Assembly: GCA_020832725.1 (NCBI GenBank)
Contig: JAFIEC010000286.1
Span: 1-12,759, forward strand
Length of the DNA: 12,759 bases
DNA from: Paracoccaceae bacterium
Lineage (GTDB): Bacteria > Pseudomonadota > Alphaproteobacteria > Rhodobacterales > Rhodobacteraceae
Reading direction: 5' to 3'
A program made the position numbers and the translations under genes. Below are positions 6,410-12,759 of the stretch, one piece after another; positions within the stretch are counted from its first letter, which is position 1; every line of letters begins with the position of its first letter. The notes beneath the pieces were generated by a model, which worked only from the letters and a program-made list of their open reading frames with translations, searched no databases and was not told the DNA's origin.

Positions 6410-7951
6410 ATGAAGAAGACCTTTCGACGCGCCCTCGACCTCGCTGCCATTGTCGCCATTGCGGTTGCACTGGTCGGTCTCATCACGACCGACAGAGGCG
6501 TCGTTCGCGAGGGGCTGCAGGTGGGCACCACCCCTGCCACGATCACCCGAGCCGCCGGGGCCGTTGATGATTCCGCCCCCGTCGTCGTGATCGCCCATGG
6601 CTTTGCGGGCTCGCGCCAACTCATGGCCCCGTTCGCCAACACGCTGGCACGGGCGGGCTATGTCGCTGTCAGCTTCGATTTTCGCGGGCACGGGCGCAAC
6701 CCGATCGCCCTGGGCGGCTCCATCACCGACGAGGACGGCGCGACCCGCGTGCTGATGGAAGAGACCGCGCGGGTGGTGCAGGCCGCGCGCGCGCTTCGCG
6801 ACGGGCGGGTCGCGCTGCTGGGCCATTCCATGGCGACCGACATCCTGGTGCGCCTTGCCGCCGTGGAACCGGAGATCGCGGCCACGGTCGCGGTCTCGAT
6901 GTTTTCGCCCGCCGTCACGGCCGAAGTGCCCCGCAACCTGCTGATGATCAGCGGCGCATGGGAGCCGATGCTGCGCGACGAGGCTGTGCGGGCCGCCTCG
7001 CTGGTCGCCGCCCCGGAGACGGCGGAAGAAGGATTGACCTATGGGCTGTTCGAGGACGGCAGCGCACGCCGGGCCGTGGTCGCCCCGAGGGTGGAGCATG
7101 TGGGCGTGCTCTACAGTGCGACATCGCTGATGGAGGCGGTGCGCTGGCTCGACCAGGTCTTTGCACGGCCAACCGTCGCCGATCTCCGCATCGACCGGCG
7201 AGGGCCGTTCATCCTTGCGCTGCTGGTCGGCGTTCTGCTGCTGGCCCGGCCCATGGCGCGGCTGCTGCCGCGGGCCGCGGATGCGCCCGCCGGTGCGGGC
7301 CTTGGCTGGGGGCGGCTGTGGCTTCCCCTCCTGCTGCCGATGATCGCCACCCCGCTGATCCTGTGGCCGCTGCCGACATCCTTTCTCCCGGTGGTGGTGG
7401 CCGATTATCTGGCGATGCACTTCCTGTTGTACGGGCTGCTGACATGGGCCTGCCTTGCCTGGGTGGGCCGCCGCACGCGGCCTCTGGTGGCGGCGCGACC
7501 GGTCACTGTCTCACGGCCGGTGCTGATGCTGGCAACGCTGGGGGTGGTCGCCTATGGCTTTGTCGCCATCATCTGGCCGGTTGATCGCTGGGTGACATCC
7601 TTTGTGCCCGGCGAGGGACGGCGGCTGCTCATCGTGGCGATGCTGGCGGGAACGCTGGCCTATTTCCTCAGCGTGGAATGGGCGACCCGTGGGCAGGGTG
7701 CTGCGCGGGGAGGCTATCTTGTGGCCAAGCTCGCCTTTCTGGTCTCGCTCGGCATCGCGGTGGCACTGGATTTCGAGCGGTTGTTCTTCCTGCTGATCAT
7801 CGTGCCCGTGATCGTGGTCTATCTGATCCTGTACGGGCTGATCAGCGGCTGGGTCTATGCGCGGGTCCGCCACCCCTTCGCCGGGGCCACGGCCAATGCG
7901 GTGGCATTTGCCTGGGCGCTGGCCGTGACCTTCCCGATGCTGACCGGCTAG
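6410..7951 (+). CDS. Alpha/beta hydrolase fused to a multi-pass membrane domain
   Basis: A 513-residue membrane protein in two parts. One N-terminal helix (about 10-27) leads to an alpha/beta-hydrolase domain (about 56-250) with VVVIAHGFAGSRQL (58-71), SFDFRGHGRNP (88-98) and the nucleophile elbow LGHSMAT (137-143, Ser140). The catalytic His is probably H230 (RVEHVGVLYS). The acid is unclear: after the strand LLMISGA the usual Asp position is W-E-P (E185), with D190 nearby. The C-terminal half holds about eight hydrophobic helices (266-281, 302-320, 323-350, 370-390, 405-421, 438-454, 457-480, 493-511). With one N-terminal anchor the hydrolase domain probably faces the periplasm, which is inference. 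Substrate unknown; a lipid or ester is plausible. Its stop codon overlaps the opposing TRAP permease stop codon. I recognise similar uncharacterised proteins from the Rhodobacterales only by style. Confidence 0.83.
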   Translation: MKKTFRRALDLAAIVAIAVALVGLITTDRGVVREGLQVGTTPATITRAAGAVDDSAPVVVIAHGFAGSRQLMAPFANTLARAGYVAVSFDFRGHGRNPIALGGSITDEDGATRVLMEETARVVQAARALRDGRVALLGHSMATDILVRLAAVEPEIAATVAVSMFSPAVTAEVPRNLLMISGAWEPMLRDEAVRAASLVAAPETAEEGLTYGLFEDGSARRAVVAPRVEHVGVLYSATSLMEAVRWLDQVFARPTVADLRIDRRGPFILALLVGVLLLARPMARLLPRAADAPAGAGLGWGRLWLPLLLPMIATPLILWPLPTSFLPVVVADYLAMHFLLYGLLTWACLAWVGRRTRPLVAARPVTVSRPVLMLATLGVVAYGFVAIIWPVDRWVTSFVPGEGRRLLIVAMLAGTLAYFLSVEWATRGQGAARGGYLVAKLAFLVSLGIAVALDFERLFFLLIIVPVIVVYLILYGLISGWVYARVRHPFAGATANAVAFAWALAVTFPMLTG

Positions 7952-9945
7952 GCGCGATCGGCGCTGCTTGCCTCGTCCACGTTGTCGGCCCGGGCGGCGG
8001 GTTCATCCGACGCTTCGGACGCGGCCCGGCGGCCCTGCAGGTAGCACAGCCCCATCAACCCGAGCGCCACCGCAACGGCTGGCAGCTTGACCATCGGGTC
8101 GGGCACAACCGCACCGAATCCGGCCACCGCCAGCCCCGCGCGCACCCACAAGCCCACGGGGGCCATGAAGTGCCCCTGAAGCGCCATCGACAGCGCGAGG
8201 AAGCCGATGCAGACGGTCACGAACTCGAACATGATTGTCAGCGGACTGCCCATCATCAGCAGAGACTGGTCATAGACGAAGACGAAGGGCACCACGAAGG
8301 CCACGACCGCCAGTTGCATCGCCACAAGCGCGGCCTGCATCGGCTTGGCCCGCGCCAGCGTGGCCGCCACGAAGACTGCCACACAGACAGGCGGCGTGAT
8401 GAAGGACAGCACCGCGAAGTAGAAGATGAACAGATGCGCCGCCATTGGCGTGATCCCCGCCTGCACGATGGCAGGGGCCGCGATCACGGCAAGGATCACG
8501 TAGGAGGCCGTGACGGGCATGCTCATGCCCATGATGATGCTGGCCACCGCCGTGAACAGAAGCAGCAGGAACAGGCTGCCCCCCGCAAGCGACAGAAGCT
8601 GCTGGCTGAACAGAAGGCCCAGTCCCGTCAGGCTGATGATGCCGACGATCATGCCCGCGATGGCCGCAAGAATGCCCATCTCCACCATCAGGTTGCCGGT
8701 ATTGGTCAGGGTGTCGAGCATCCGGCGCGGGGTCAGCTTGAGCGGCAGCAGAAAGCTGATCGCCACCACCGAGACAAAAGCCACCATGGCCGATTTCGAC
8801 GGGCTGAGAAAGATCACGAACAGGCAGTAGATCAGCGTCGCGAGGGGCACCAGGAACAGCCAGCCCGCCTTCATCACCGCCCAGAAGCGCGGACATTCCG
8901 AGCGCGGCAGCCCGCGCAGGCCCAGCTTTCCAGCCTCGAGGTCGATCTGGAAGAACAGCGTGATGTAGTAGAGGAGCGCCGGCAGCAGCGCGGCCAGCAC
9001 CACCTCGTAGTAAGGCACGGCAAGGAATTCGGCCATCAGCACGGCCGTCGCCCCCATGACCGGGGGCATCAGCCCACCCCCGCGGGAGGACACCGCCTCG
9101 ATGGCCGCCGCCGAGGCGCGGCGATAGCCGGACTTGATCATCATGGGGATGGTGATTGAGCCCGTGACCACCACATTGGACGACGCACTGCCCGAAAGCG
9201 TGCCGAAAATCGAGGAGGCGATGACAGATACCTTCGCCGGCCCGCCGCGCCTGTGGCCCATGCCCGAGATCGACAGGTCGGTGAAGAAGTTCCCCCCGCC
9301 CGCAATGAAGAGCGCCCGGCCGAACAGCATGAAGGCAAAGACCATGCCGAACACGACACTGGCGATGATGCCCATCATCGCCTCGGTGTCGGTATAGACG
9401 AAATTGACCATGCGCCGCCACGGAATCGACCGCCCGCCGAAGGCCCCGGGAAACGAGCTGCGATAGATGCCGTAGCCGAAGAACATCGCCGTGAGGATCA
9501 CCAGCGGCCAGCCAAAGGCGCGGCGAGTCAACTCGAGGATCAGGATGACCGAGATCAGCGCAAAGGTCGTCCTTTCGGGCACGATGAAGCCCGACATGAC
9601 GATGATCTCGTTCCACTTGAGCGTCAGGTAGATGCCGACGGCAAGGCCCGCTGCGGAAAGGATCCAGTCATAGAAGGGCACCGGCCGGTAGGCTGCCGAC
9701 GGCGTCGCGGGAAGGCGCAGGAAGCCTGCGGCGAAGACAAGGCCGTAGAGCAGGCCAAAATACTGCTCCTGAAAGAAGCGGACGCGCAGGATGAAGGTGA
9801 CATCGAGAACGAAGGCAAGACAGACCAGCGAGATGGCCAGCGTCAGGCCCAGAAAGACCCAGCGCCGCAAGCCGCTGTCCACCCGCATGGGAAGGGCGCT
9901 CTCGGGGTCGACCACCTTTATGCCGGTGCTGTCACTGCTGCTCAT
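7948..9945 (-). CDS. TRAP transporter permease, fused 4TM/12TM (TAXI type)
   Basis: A 665-residue inner-membrane permease of a tripartite ATP-independent periplasmic transporter, carrying both the small (DctQ-like) and large (DctM-like) parts in one chain. The first four helices lie at about 30-50, 62-78, 93-110 and 126-145. The DctM hallmark is at 249-312: TLSGSASSNVVVTGSITIPMM, then EAVSSRGGGLMPPVMGATAVLMAEF, then PYYEVV. A second inverted-repeat half holds ITPPVCVAVF. The charged C-terminal tail (Ala/Asp/Glu-rich) is cytoplasmic. Such permeases use a sodium or proton gradient to import the ligand delivered by the solute-binding protein, encoded 75 bases upstream. ATG at 9945 has GAGG at a suitable distance. 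SSRGGG replaces the more common S-S/T-G-G-Q in the MPP motif. Confident of family; substrate unknown. Confidence 0.93.
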   Translation of the reverse strand: MSSSDSTGIKVVDPESALPMRVDSGLRRWVFLGLTLAISLVCLAFVLDVTFILRVRFFQEQYFGLLYGLVFAAGFLRLPATPSAAYRPVPFYDWILSAAGLAVGIYLTLKWNEIIVMSGFIVPERTTFALISVILILELTRRAFGWPLVILTAMFFGYGIYRSSFPGAFGGRSIPWRRMVNFVYTDTEAMMGIIASVVFGMVFAFMLFGRALFIAGGGNFFTDLSISGMGHRRGGPAKVSVIASSIFGTLSGSASSNVVVTGSITIPMMIKSGYRRASAAAIEAVSSRGGGLMPPVMGATAVLMAEFLAVPYYEVVLAALLPALLYYITLFFQIDLEAGKLGLRGLPRSECPRFWAVMKAGWLFLVPLATLIYCLFVIFLSPSKSAMVAFVSVVAISFLLPLKLTPRRMLDTLTNTGNLMVEMGILAAIAGMIVGIISLTGLGLLFSQQLLSLAGGSLFLLLLFTAVASIIMGMSMPVTASYVILAVIAAPAIVQAGITPMAAHLFIFYFAVLSFITPPVCVAVFVAATLARAKPMQAALVAMQLAVVAFVVPFVFVYDQSLLMMGSPLTIMFEFVTVCIGFLALSMALQGHFMAPVGLWVRAGLAVAGFGAVVPDPMVKLPAVAVALGLMGLCYLQGRRAASEASDEPAARADNVDEASSADRA

Positions 9946-9973
9946 GCCACCTCACCATCGTCATATAGCAAAG

Positions 9974-10004
9974 GCCGGACCCCGCGCATGACGCGGGGCC
10001 CGGC
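9974..10004 (-). terminator. Strong hairpin between solute-binding and permease genes
   Basis: Two 13-base arms (9974-9986 and 9992-10004) pair with a single mismatch and a five-base loop, GC throughout. It begins 16 bases past the stop of the solute-binding gene and ends about 28 bases before the permease ATG. No T-run follows on the minus strand. In binding-protein operons such hairpins usually act as a partial terminator or protect the upstream message, giving more binding protein than permease; that role is inferred here. Confidence 0.6.
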
Positions 10005-10020
10005 AAAGGGCGCCAGGGTC

Positions 10021-11037
10021 TCAGTTACGGCCGAAATCGGCCAGAAGCTCCTGCTGGCGGGCTTCCATCGCATCCGACCACATGCCCCGCTCCTTGTAGA
10101 AGCTCACGGCATGAGGGTGATAGGGGATGATCGCGTCCTCGGTCACGAAGCGGTCGACCGTCCAGCCGCCCAGCGCAGGGTTGGCGGCGCGGAAGTCGTC
10201 GTTGAGATCGATCAGGGCCGCCAGCGTGGTGTGCACGGCCTCTTCCGACACATCGTTGAAGCCGACCACATAGGAGGGCAGGAAGGTCATCCACATGCCC
10301 TCGCGCACACCCGGTGCGCCCGGCTCGACCCAGGTGACGACCGCAGGATAGATCTCGCGCATCCGCGCGACCGCTTCTTCGGAATTGTCGAGCCCGAGGA
10401 AACGAACGCCCACGAGGCTGTCGAGTTCGTTCACGATGCCCGCACCCACCGAGGCGTAGAACACATCGAGCCGCCCTTCGGTGAAATCCTCCCGCTGTCC
10501 GCCATAGAGGGTGCTGCGCGGCAGGGCCTGCATGTCGTCATAGGTCATGCCCGCATTCGCCAGCTCGCCACGCTTGAAGACGTCGATGGCCGGACCGCCC
10601 GAATATTCGCTGCCGATTCGGCGACCGCGAACGTCAGCCAGGGTCTGGATGTCCGAATCGTTGCGCACATACAGGGCGACGTTCAGGCCGCTGCCCGAGG
10701 CAATGAGCCCGATGTTGAACGGCTGGGGAAAGGGCCCCTCGCCGCGCGCGGCAAGCCAGGCCTCGTAATGCGATGCGGTTCCGAGGTCCACCTCGCCGGT
10801 GGTCATCATCGGCAGCCAGACGCCCGCGCCGGCCGATGTCATCAGGCGGCCGGTGAAGTTGGAATTCCGGCTGATCACATCGCTCAGCGCGGCGCCGACC
10901 ACGTAGAAGTTGGATCCGGGCTGGTTAGCGCCGATGACGATGTCATTGGACATGGCCGGGGTCGCGGTTGCAAAGGCTGCGGCGACAGCCGCGGCAGCAC
11001 CCCAACGGCTGCGAAACGTATGGATAGTTCTGATCAT
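10021..11037 (-). CDS. TAXI-family TRAP transporter solute-binding protein
   Basis: A 338-residue periplasmic binding protein of the TAXI (TRAP-associated extracytoplasmic immunogenic) family. A signal peptide covers residues 1-30 (MIRTIHTFRSRWG, Ala-rich core, ATPAMS before Asn31). The mature domain starts IVIGANQPGSNFYVVGAALSD, the typical TAXI opening in which G-S-x-F-Y replaces the more common G-G-T-Y-Y. SAGAGVWLPMMTTGEVDLGTAS (68-89), FTEGRLDVFYASVGAG (185-200) and IPYHPHAVSFYKERGMW (304-320) are the other family blocks. It delivers an organic acid or similar small solute to the fused permease encoded next. The ATG at 11037 with AGAGGA upstream is preferred; an in-frame extension to 11103 would precede the signal peptide. 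It is divergent from the molybdenum hydroxylase operon, suggesting that its ligand feeds that enzyme. Confidence 0.93.
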   Translation of the reverse strand: MIRTIHTFRSRWGAAAAVAAAFATATPAMSNDIVIGANQPGSNFYVVGAALSDVISRNSNFTGRLMTSAGAGVWLPMMTTGEVDLGTASHYEAWLAARGEGPFPQPFNIGLIASGSGLNVALYVRNDSDIQTLADVRGRRIGSEYSGGPAIDVFKRGELANAGMTYDDMQALPRSTLYGGQREDFTEGRLDVFYASVGAGIVNELDSLVGVRFLGLDNSEEAVARMREIYPAVVTWVEPGAPGVREGMWMTFLPSYVVGFNDVSEEAVHTTLAALIDLNDDFRAANPALGGWTVDRFVTEDAIIPYHPHAVSFYKERGMWSDAMEARQQELLADFGRN

Positions 11038-11083
11038 GTTCGTCTTCCTCTCTGATGATATTGCCTTGGCCGGGCACTGAGTG

Positions 11084-11094
11084 GTTACCGTAAC
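11084..11094. promoter_or_regulatory. Short palindrome GTTAC-C-GTAAC in the divergent control region
   Basis: A perfect 5-1-5 inverted repeat, 47 bases upstream of the solute-binding gene start. Possible regulator site or chance; nothing ties it to a known family. Confidence 0.3.
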
Positions 11095-11128
11095 GCCGAC
11101 CAAGGCGGCCCTGCTTCACGAACCAACG

Positions 11129-11148
11129 AGTGTTCATTTTGGAACACT
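11129..11148. promoter_or_regulatory. Candidate operator: 7-6-7 inverted repeat AGTGTTC-N6-GAACACT
   Basis: A perfect 20-base inverted repeat with an AT-rich spacer (ATTTTG), in the region shared by the TAXI-TRAP genes and the molybdenum hydroxylase operon. The half-site GAACA recurs at 11161 and 11169 and TGTTC at 11255, so a dimeric regulator could bind several times and control both operons. CACTAT (11145) and ATAGTG (11175) add a wider dyad. No regulator gene is inside the window; its family cannot be named from the site. Confidence 0.55.
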
Positions 11149-11228
11149 ATCGACATTTACGAACATGGGAACACATAGTGGCGCGACGATCAACTGTCTA
11201 ACGCTGGCGGGGCATCTTCGGCACCTGT

Positions 11229-11258
11229 TTGACAAGCCGCAGCCGACCGCCCGATGTT
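11229..11258 (+). promoter_or_regulatory. Candidate promoter of the molybdenum hydroxylase operon
   Basis: A perfect TTGACA (11229-11234), an 18-base spacer and a weak GATGTT -10 (11253-11258). The start codon follows 26 bases later. A TGTTC half-site (11255-11259) overlaps the -10, which would suit control by the same factor as the upstream inverted repeat. The -10 is poor, so activation may be needed. Confidence 0.4.
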
Positions 11259-11284
11259 CACCCGGAGAATCACGAGGCAAAGCC

Positions 11285-12112
11285 ATGATGCGCACCGAAC
11301 AAGGCAACCTGGTCAGTACCACGCAATCCGACCTGCCCCCCTTTGTCCTGTCCCGTCCGCGGGACCTGTCCGAGGCGGTCGCCCTTCTGGCCGAGTTGCC
11401 CCGCCCCGTCGTCCTTCATGCAGGCGGCACCGACCTGTTTGCGAAATTCCGCGAAGGCCTGCGCCCGGCCAGCCTTGTGACCCTGTCCGGCATACGGGAG
11501 CTGCGCGCGACCCGCGTGACCGAAACCCACATCGAACTGGGCGCAGGCCTGACGCATCGCGCGGCGCTGGCAGATGCAGCAGTGGGCACGATTCCCGGCC
11601 TTGTCGCGGCGTGGCGACAGATTGCCACAGTCCGCATCCGCCATCTGGGCACCCTGGGCGGCAACCTCATGGCGCGCCACACTCGTTATGAGCTGTCGAT
11701 CCTCATGACCGCGCTGGGGGCGGAGGCCCGGCTTCTCGGACCGGGCGGCGAGAGGGTCCTGCCGGTGGCGCGGCTTTGGGATGCAGACCTGACCGAGACA
11801 CCGCTTCTGGCCACGATCCGCATTCCGCGAGAGGGCGCGCCGGTGCTGGATTACGAACGCAGCCAGCGCCCGCGCTTTACCCAGGCGCTGTGCCGGCGCG
11901 GCACCGGCGGGGACGAATCGTGGAAACTGGTCATGGGCAGCGAATACCTGCGGCCCTGGGCCACCGATTTCGGACCTGCAGACAGTGCCGCTGCGGTGCT
12001 GGAGCGCCTGCCGCAGGATTTTCATGACGTCGCGGTGGGACGGGCGCATCTGCAACGTGCAGGCGCCGTCTTTCTGCGCCGCCAGCAGGACCGTATGGGA
12101 GAGCCCGCATGA
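11285..12112 (+). CDS. FAD-binding subunit of a molybdenum hydroxylase (xanthine dehydrogenase / CoxM family)
   Basis: A 275-residue cytoplasmic flavoprotein subunit that passes electrons from the iron-sulfur clusters to FAD and on to an acceptor. The FAD-binding PCMH-type domain shows HAGGTDLFAKFREGLRP (45-61) and RIRHLGTLGGNLMARHTRYE (117-136), matching the AGGTDL and T-I-G-G-N loops of the family. Residues after about 185 are poorly conserved relative to the usual CO-dehydrogenase flavoprotein C-terminal domain, although length (about 90 residues) is near normal. The ATG at 11285 has GAGG (11274-11277) seven bases away; a second ATG follows at 11288. The frame is open back to 11081 but the extension lies in the control region. 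It overlaps the 2Fe-2S gene by ATGA. The order FAD, FeS, Mo is that of coxMSL, but CO oxidation cannot be claimed. Confidence 0.9.
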   Translation: MMRTEQGNLVSTTQSDLPPFVLSRPRDLSEAVALLAELPRPVVLHAGGTDLFAKFREGLRPASLVTLSGIRELRATRVTETHIELGAGLTHRAALADAAVGTIPGLVAAWRQIATVRIRHLGTLGGNLMARHTRYELSILMTALGAEARLLGPGGERVLPVARLWDADLTETPLLATIRIPREGAPVLDYERSQRPRFTQALCRRGTGGDESWKLVMGSEYLRPWATDFGPADSAAAVLERLPQDFHDVAVGRAHLQRAGAVFLRRQQDRMGEPA

Positions 12113-12627
12113 CCGCCACCGACACCACCGAGCTGCGCTTCACGCTGAACGGTACCGCCATGACCCGGCAGGTACCCACTTCCCGGGTACTGTCGGACCT
12201 GCTGCGCGAGGACCTTGCCCTGAAGGGCACCAATGTCGCCTGCGGCCGGACGGTCTGCGGGGCCTGCACGGTTCTGATCGACGGGGTGCCCCGCGCGGCC
12301 TGCTCCACCTTCGCCTTCGAGATCGAGGGCGCCGAGGTGCTGACCGTGGAAGGTCTGGAAGGGCCGGACGGCCTTGACCCGGTGCAGCAGGCCTTTGCCC
12401 GACTCAGCGCCTTTCAGTGCGGCTTTTGCACGCCGGGGATGATCCTGCTGGTCCGGGCGCTGCTCGACGAGGTGCCCGACCCCGATACCGAGACCATCCG
12501 CGCCCACATCTCCTCGAATATTTGCCGCTGCACCGGCTACGGCCTCATCCTCGAGGCGGTGAAGCTTGCATCCGACATCCGGTCCGGCAAGGCCGCAGCC
12601 CTGCCGCACAAGGAGGCCCGCACATGA
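12109..12627 (+). CDS. 2Fe-2S subunit of a molybdenum hydroxylase (CoxS / xanthine dehydrogenase family)
   Basis: A 172-residue subunit carrying two [2Fe-2S] clusters that connect the Mo centre to FAD. The plant-ferredoxin-like cluster is bound by Cys45, Cys50, Cys53 and Cys65 (ACGRTVCGACTV, where C-G-E-G-x-C is more usual, so the loop between the first two Cys is altered). The second, C-terminal cluster is bound by Cys104, Cys107, Cys139 and Cys141 (QCGFCTPGM and ICRCTGY). All eight ligands are present and the length is typical. It overlaps its neighbours by ATGA at both ends, so the three subunits are translationally coupled. A GGGAG sequence lies about eight bases ahead of the ATG. The enzyme's substrate is not set by this subunit. 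Confidence 0.95.
   Translation: MTATDTTELRFTLNGTAMTRQVPTSRVLSDLLREDLALKGTNVACGRTVCGACTVLIDGVPRAACSTFAFEIEGAEVLTVEGLEGPDGLDPVQQAFARLSAFQCGFCTPGMILLVRALLDEVPDPDTETIRAHISSNICRCTGYGLILEAVKLASDIRSGKAAALPHKEART
12611..12616 (+). promoter_or_regulatory. Ribosome binding site of the Mo-subunit gene
   Basis: AGGAGG, a full consensus site inside the end of the 2Fe-2S gene, seven bases ahead of the ATG at 12624. Confidence 0.85.
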
Positions 12628-12759
12628 CCGCCCAGCCCCCCCTGAATGTCGTCGGCGCGCCGATCGAGCGGGCGGATGGCCATGACAAGGTGACCGGCCG
12701 CGCGCGCTATACGCTCGACGCCACCATGCCGGGCATGCTGCATGCCAAGGTGCTGCGCT
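12624..12759 (+). CDS. Molybdopterin-binding large subunit of a molybdenum hydroxylase, 5' end only
   Basis: The first 45 residues of the catalytic subunit, cut by the window edge; whole proteins of this family have roughly 750-800 residues. The visible part contains NVVGAPIERADGHDKVTGRA and then YTLDATMPGMLHAKVLR. This is the standard opening of the xanthine dehydrogenase family Mo subunit (V-G-x-x-x-x-R-x-D, K-V-T-G-x-A-x-Y, P-G-M-L-H-A-x-V-L-R). The active-site loop that separates CO dehydrogenase from other hydroxylases, and the catalytic Glu near the C-terminus, lie outside the window, so the substrate class is open. Third gene of the operon, with an ATGA overlap with the 2Fe-2S gene and a consensus ribosome site. 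Confidence 0.92.
   Translation, partial: MTAQPPLNVVGAPIERADGHDKVTGRARYTLDATMPGMLHAKVLR

Noticed and set aside
7678..9159. 493-codon plus-strand frame running from the hydrolase gene into the TRAP permease region
   Set aside because: It overlaps two supported genes, on the sense strand of one in another frame and antisense to the other, and has low-complexity composition.
8270..9616. 448-codon minus-strand frame inside the TRAP permease gene
   Set aside because: Same strand but shifted frame within a clear membrane protein gene; no motif and no codon bias.
9253..11055. 600-codon plus-strand open frame opposite the TRAP genes
   Set aside because: Antisense to well-defined TAXI and TRAP permease genes; composition rich in His, Arg, Asp and Gln is typical of a shadow frame.
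11038..11103. N-terminal extension of the TAXI binding protein
   Set aside because: It would place residues before a normal signal peptide; the ATG at 11037 has its own ribosome site.
11081..11284. N-terminal extension of the FAD subunit
   Set aside because: It crosses the operator-like repeats and promoter box; the GAGG at 11274-11277 and conserved domain start support 11285.
11285..12759. Reading the operon as CO dehydrogenase (coxMSL)
   Set aside because: Gene order agrees, but the diagnostic Mo-subunit loop is outside the window and an adjacent importer makes a gaseous substrate less likely.

Overview
The window comes from a high-GC (about two thirds G+C by eye) alphaproteobacterial chromosome. 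The closest match in style is the Rhodobacterales (Roseobacter/Paracoccus-like). The reasons are the strong third-position GC bias, the AGGAG/GAGG ribosome sites, the TAXI-type TRAP transporter, and the Hint-domain and LpxR-like proteins, all common in that order. No rRNA, tRNA, insertion sequence, phage gene or CRISPR array was seen. Eleven protein genes fill the window, two of them cut by its edges.

Left part (1-5257). A minus-strand operon, crotonase > cytochrome b561 > DMT-family exporter (1841 down to 1, gaps of 15 and 20 bases), is divergent from an AsmA-family envelope protein gene (1984-3927, plus). A minus-strand Hint-domain protein (3961-5064) converges on the AsmA gene. Upstream of the Hint gene is a 193-base spacer (5065-5257) unusually rich in inverted repeats.

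Middle (5258-7951). A minus-strand LpxR-like outer-membrane protein gene (GTG start) is divergent from a plus-strand gene for an alpha/beta hydrolase fused to a polytopic membrane domain. That gene ends tail to tail with the TRAP permease gene, the two stop codons sharing one CTAG.

Right part (7948-12759). On the minus strand a TAXI-family solute-binding protein gene is followed by a fused TRAP permease gene, with a strong hairpin in the 75-base gap between them. Divergent from these, on the plus strand, is a tightly coupled three-gene operon for a molybdenum hydroxylase: FAD subunit, 2Fe-2S subunit and the first 45 residues of the Mo subunit, with ATGA overlaps at both junctions. The shared 247-base control region holds a perfect 7-6-7 inverted repeat, a second short palindrome, five copies of a TGTTC/GAACA half-site and a TTGACA -35 box. 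The simplest reading is an uptake-and-oxidation unit: the TRAP system imports a small acid or heterocycle and the Mo enzyme oxidises or hydroxylates it. The substrate cannot be read from this window. This is the most promising candidate for an undescribed system here. The remaining genes look like ordinary chromosomal genes of the group.
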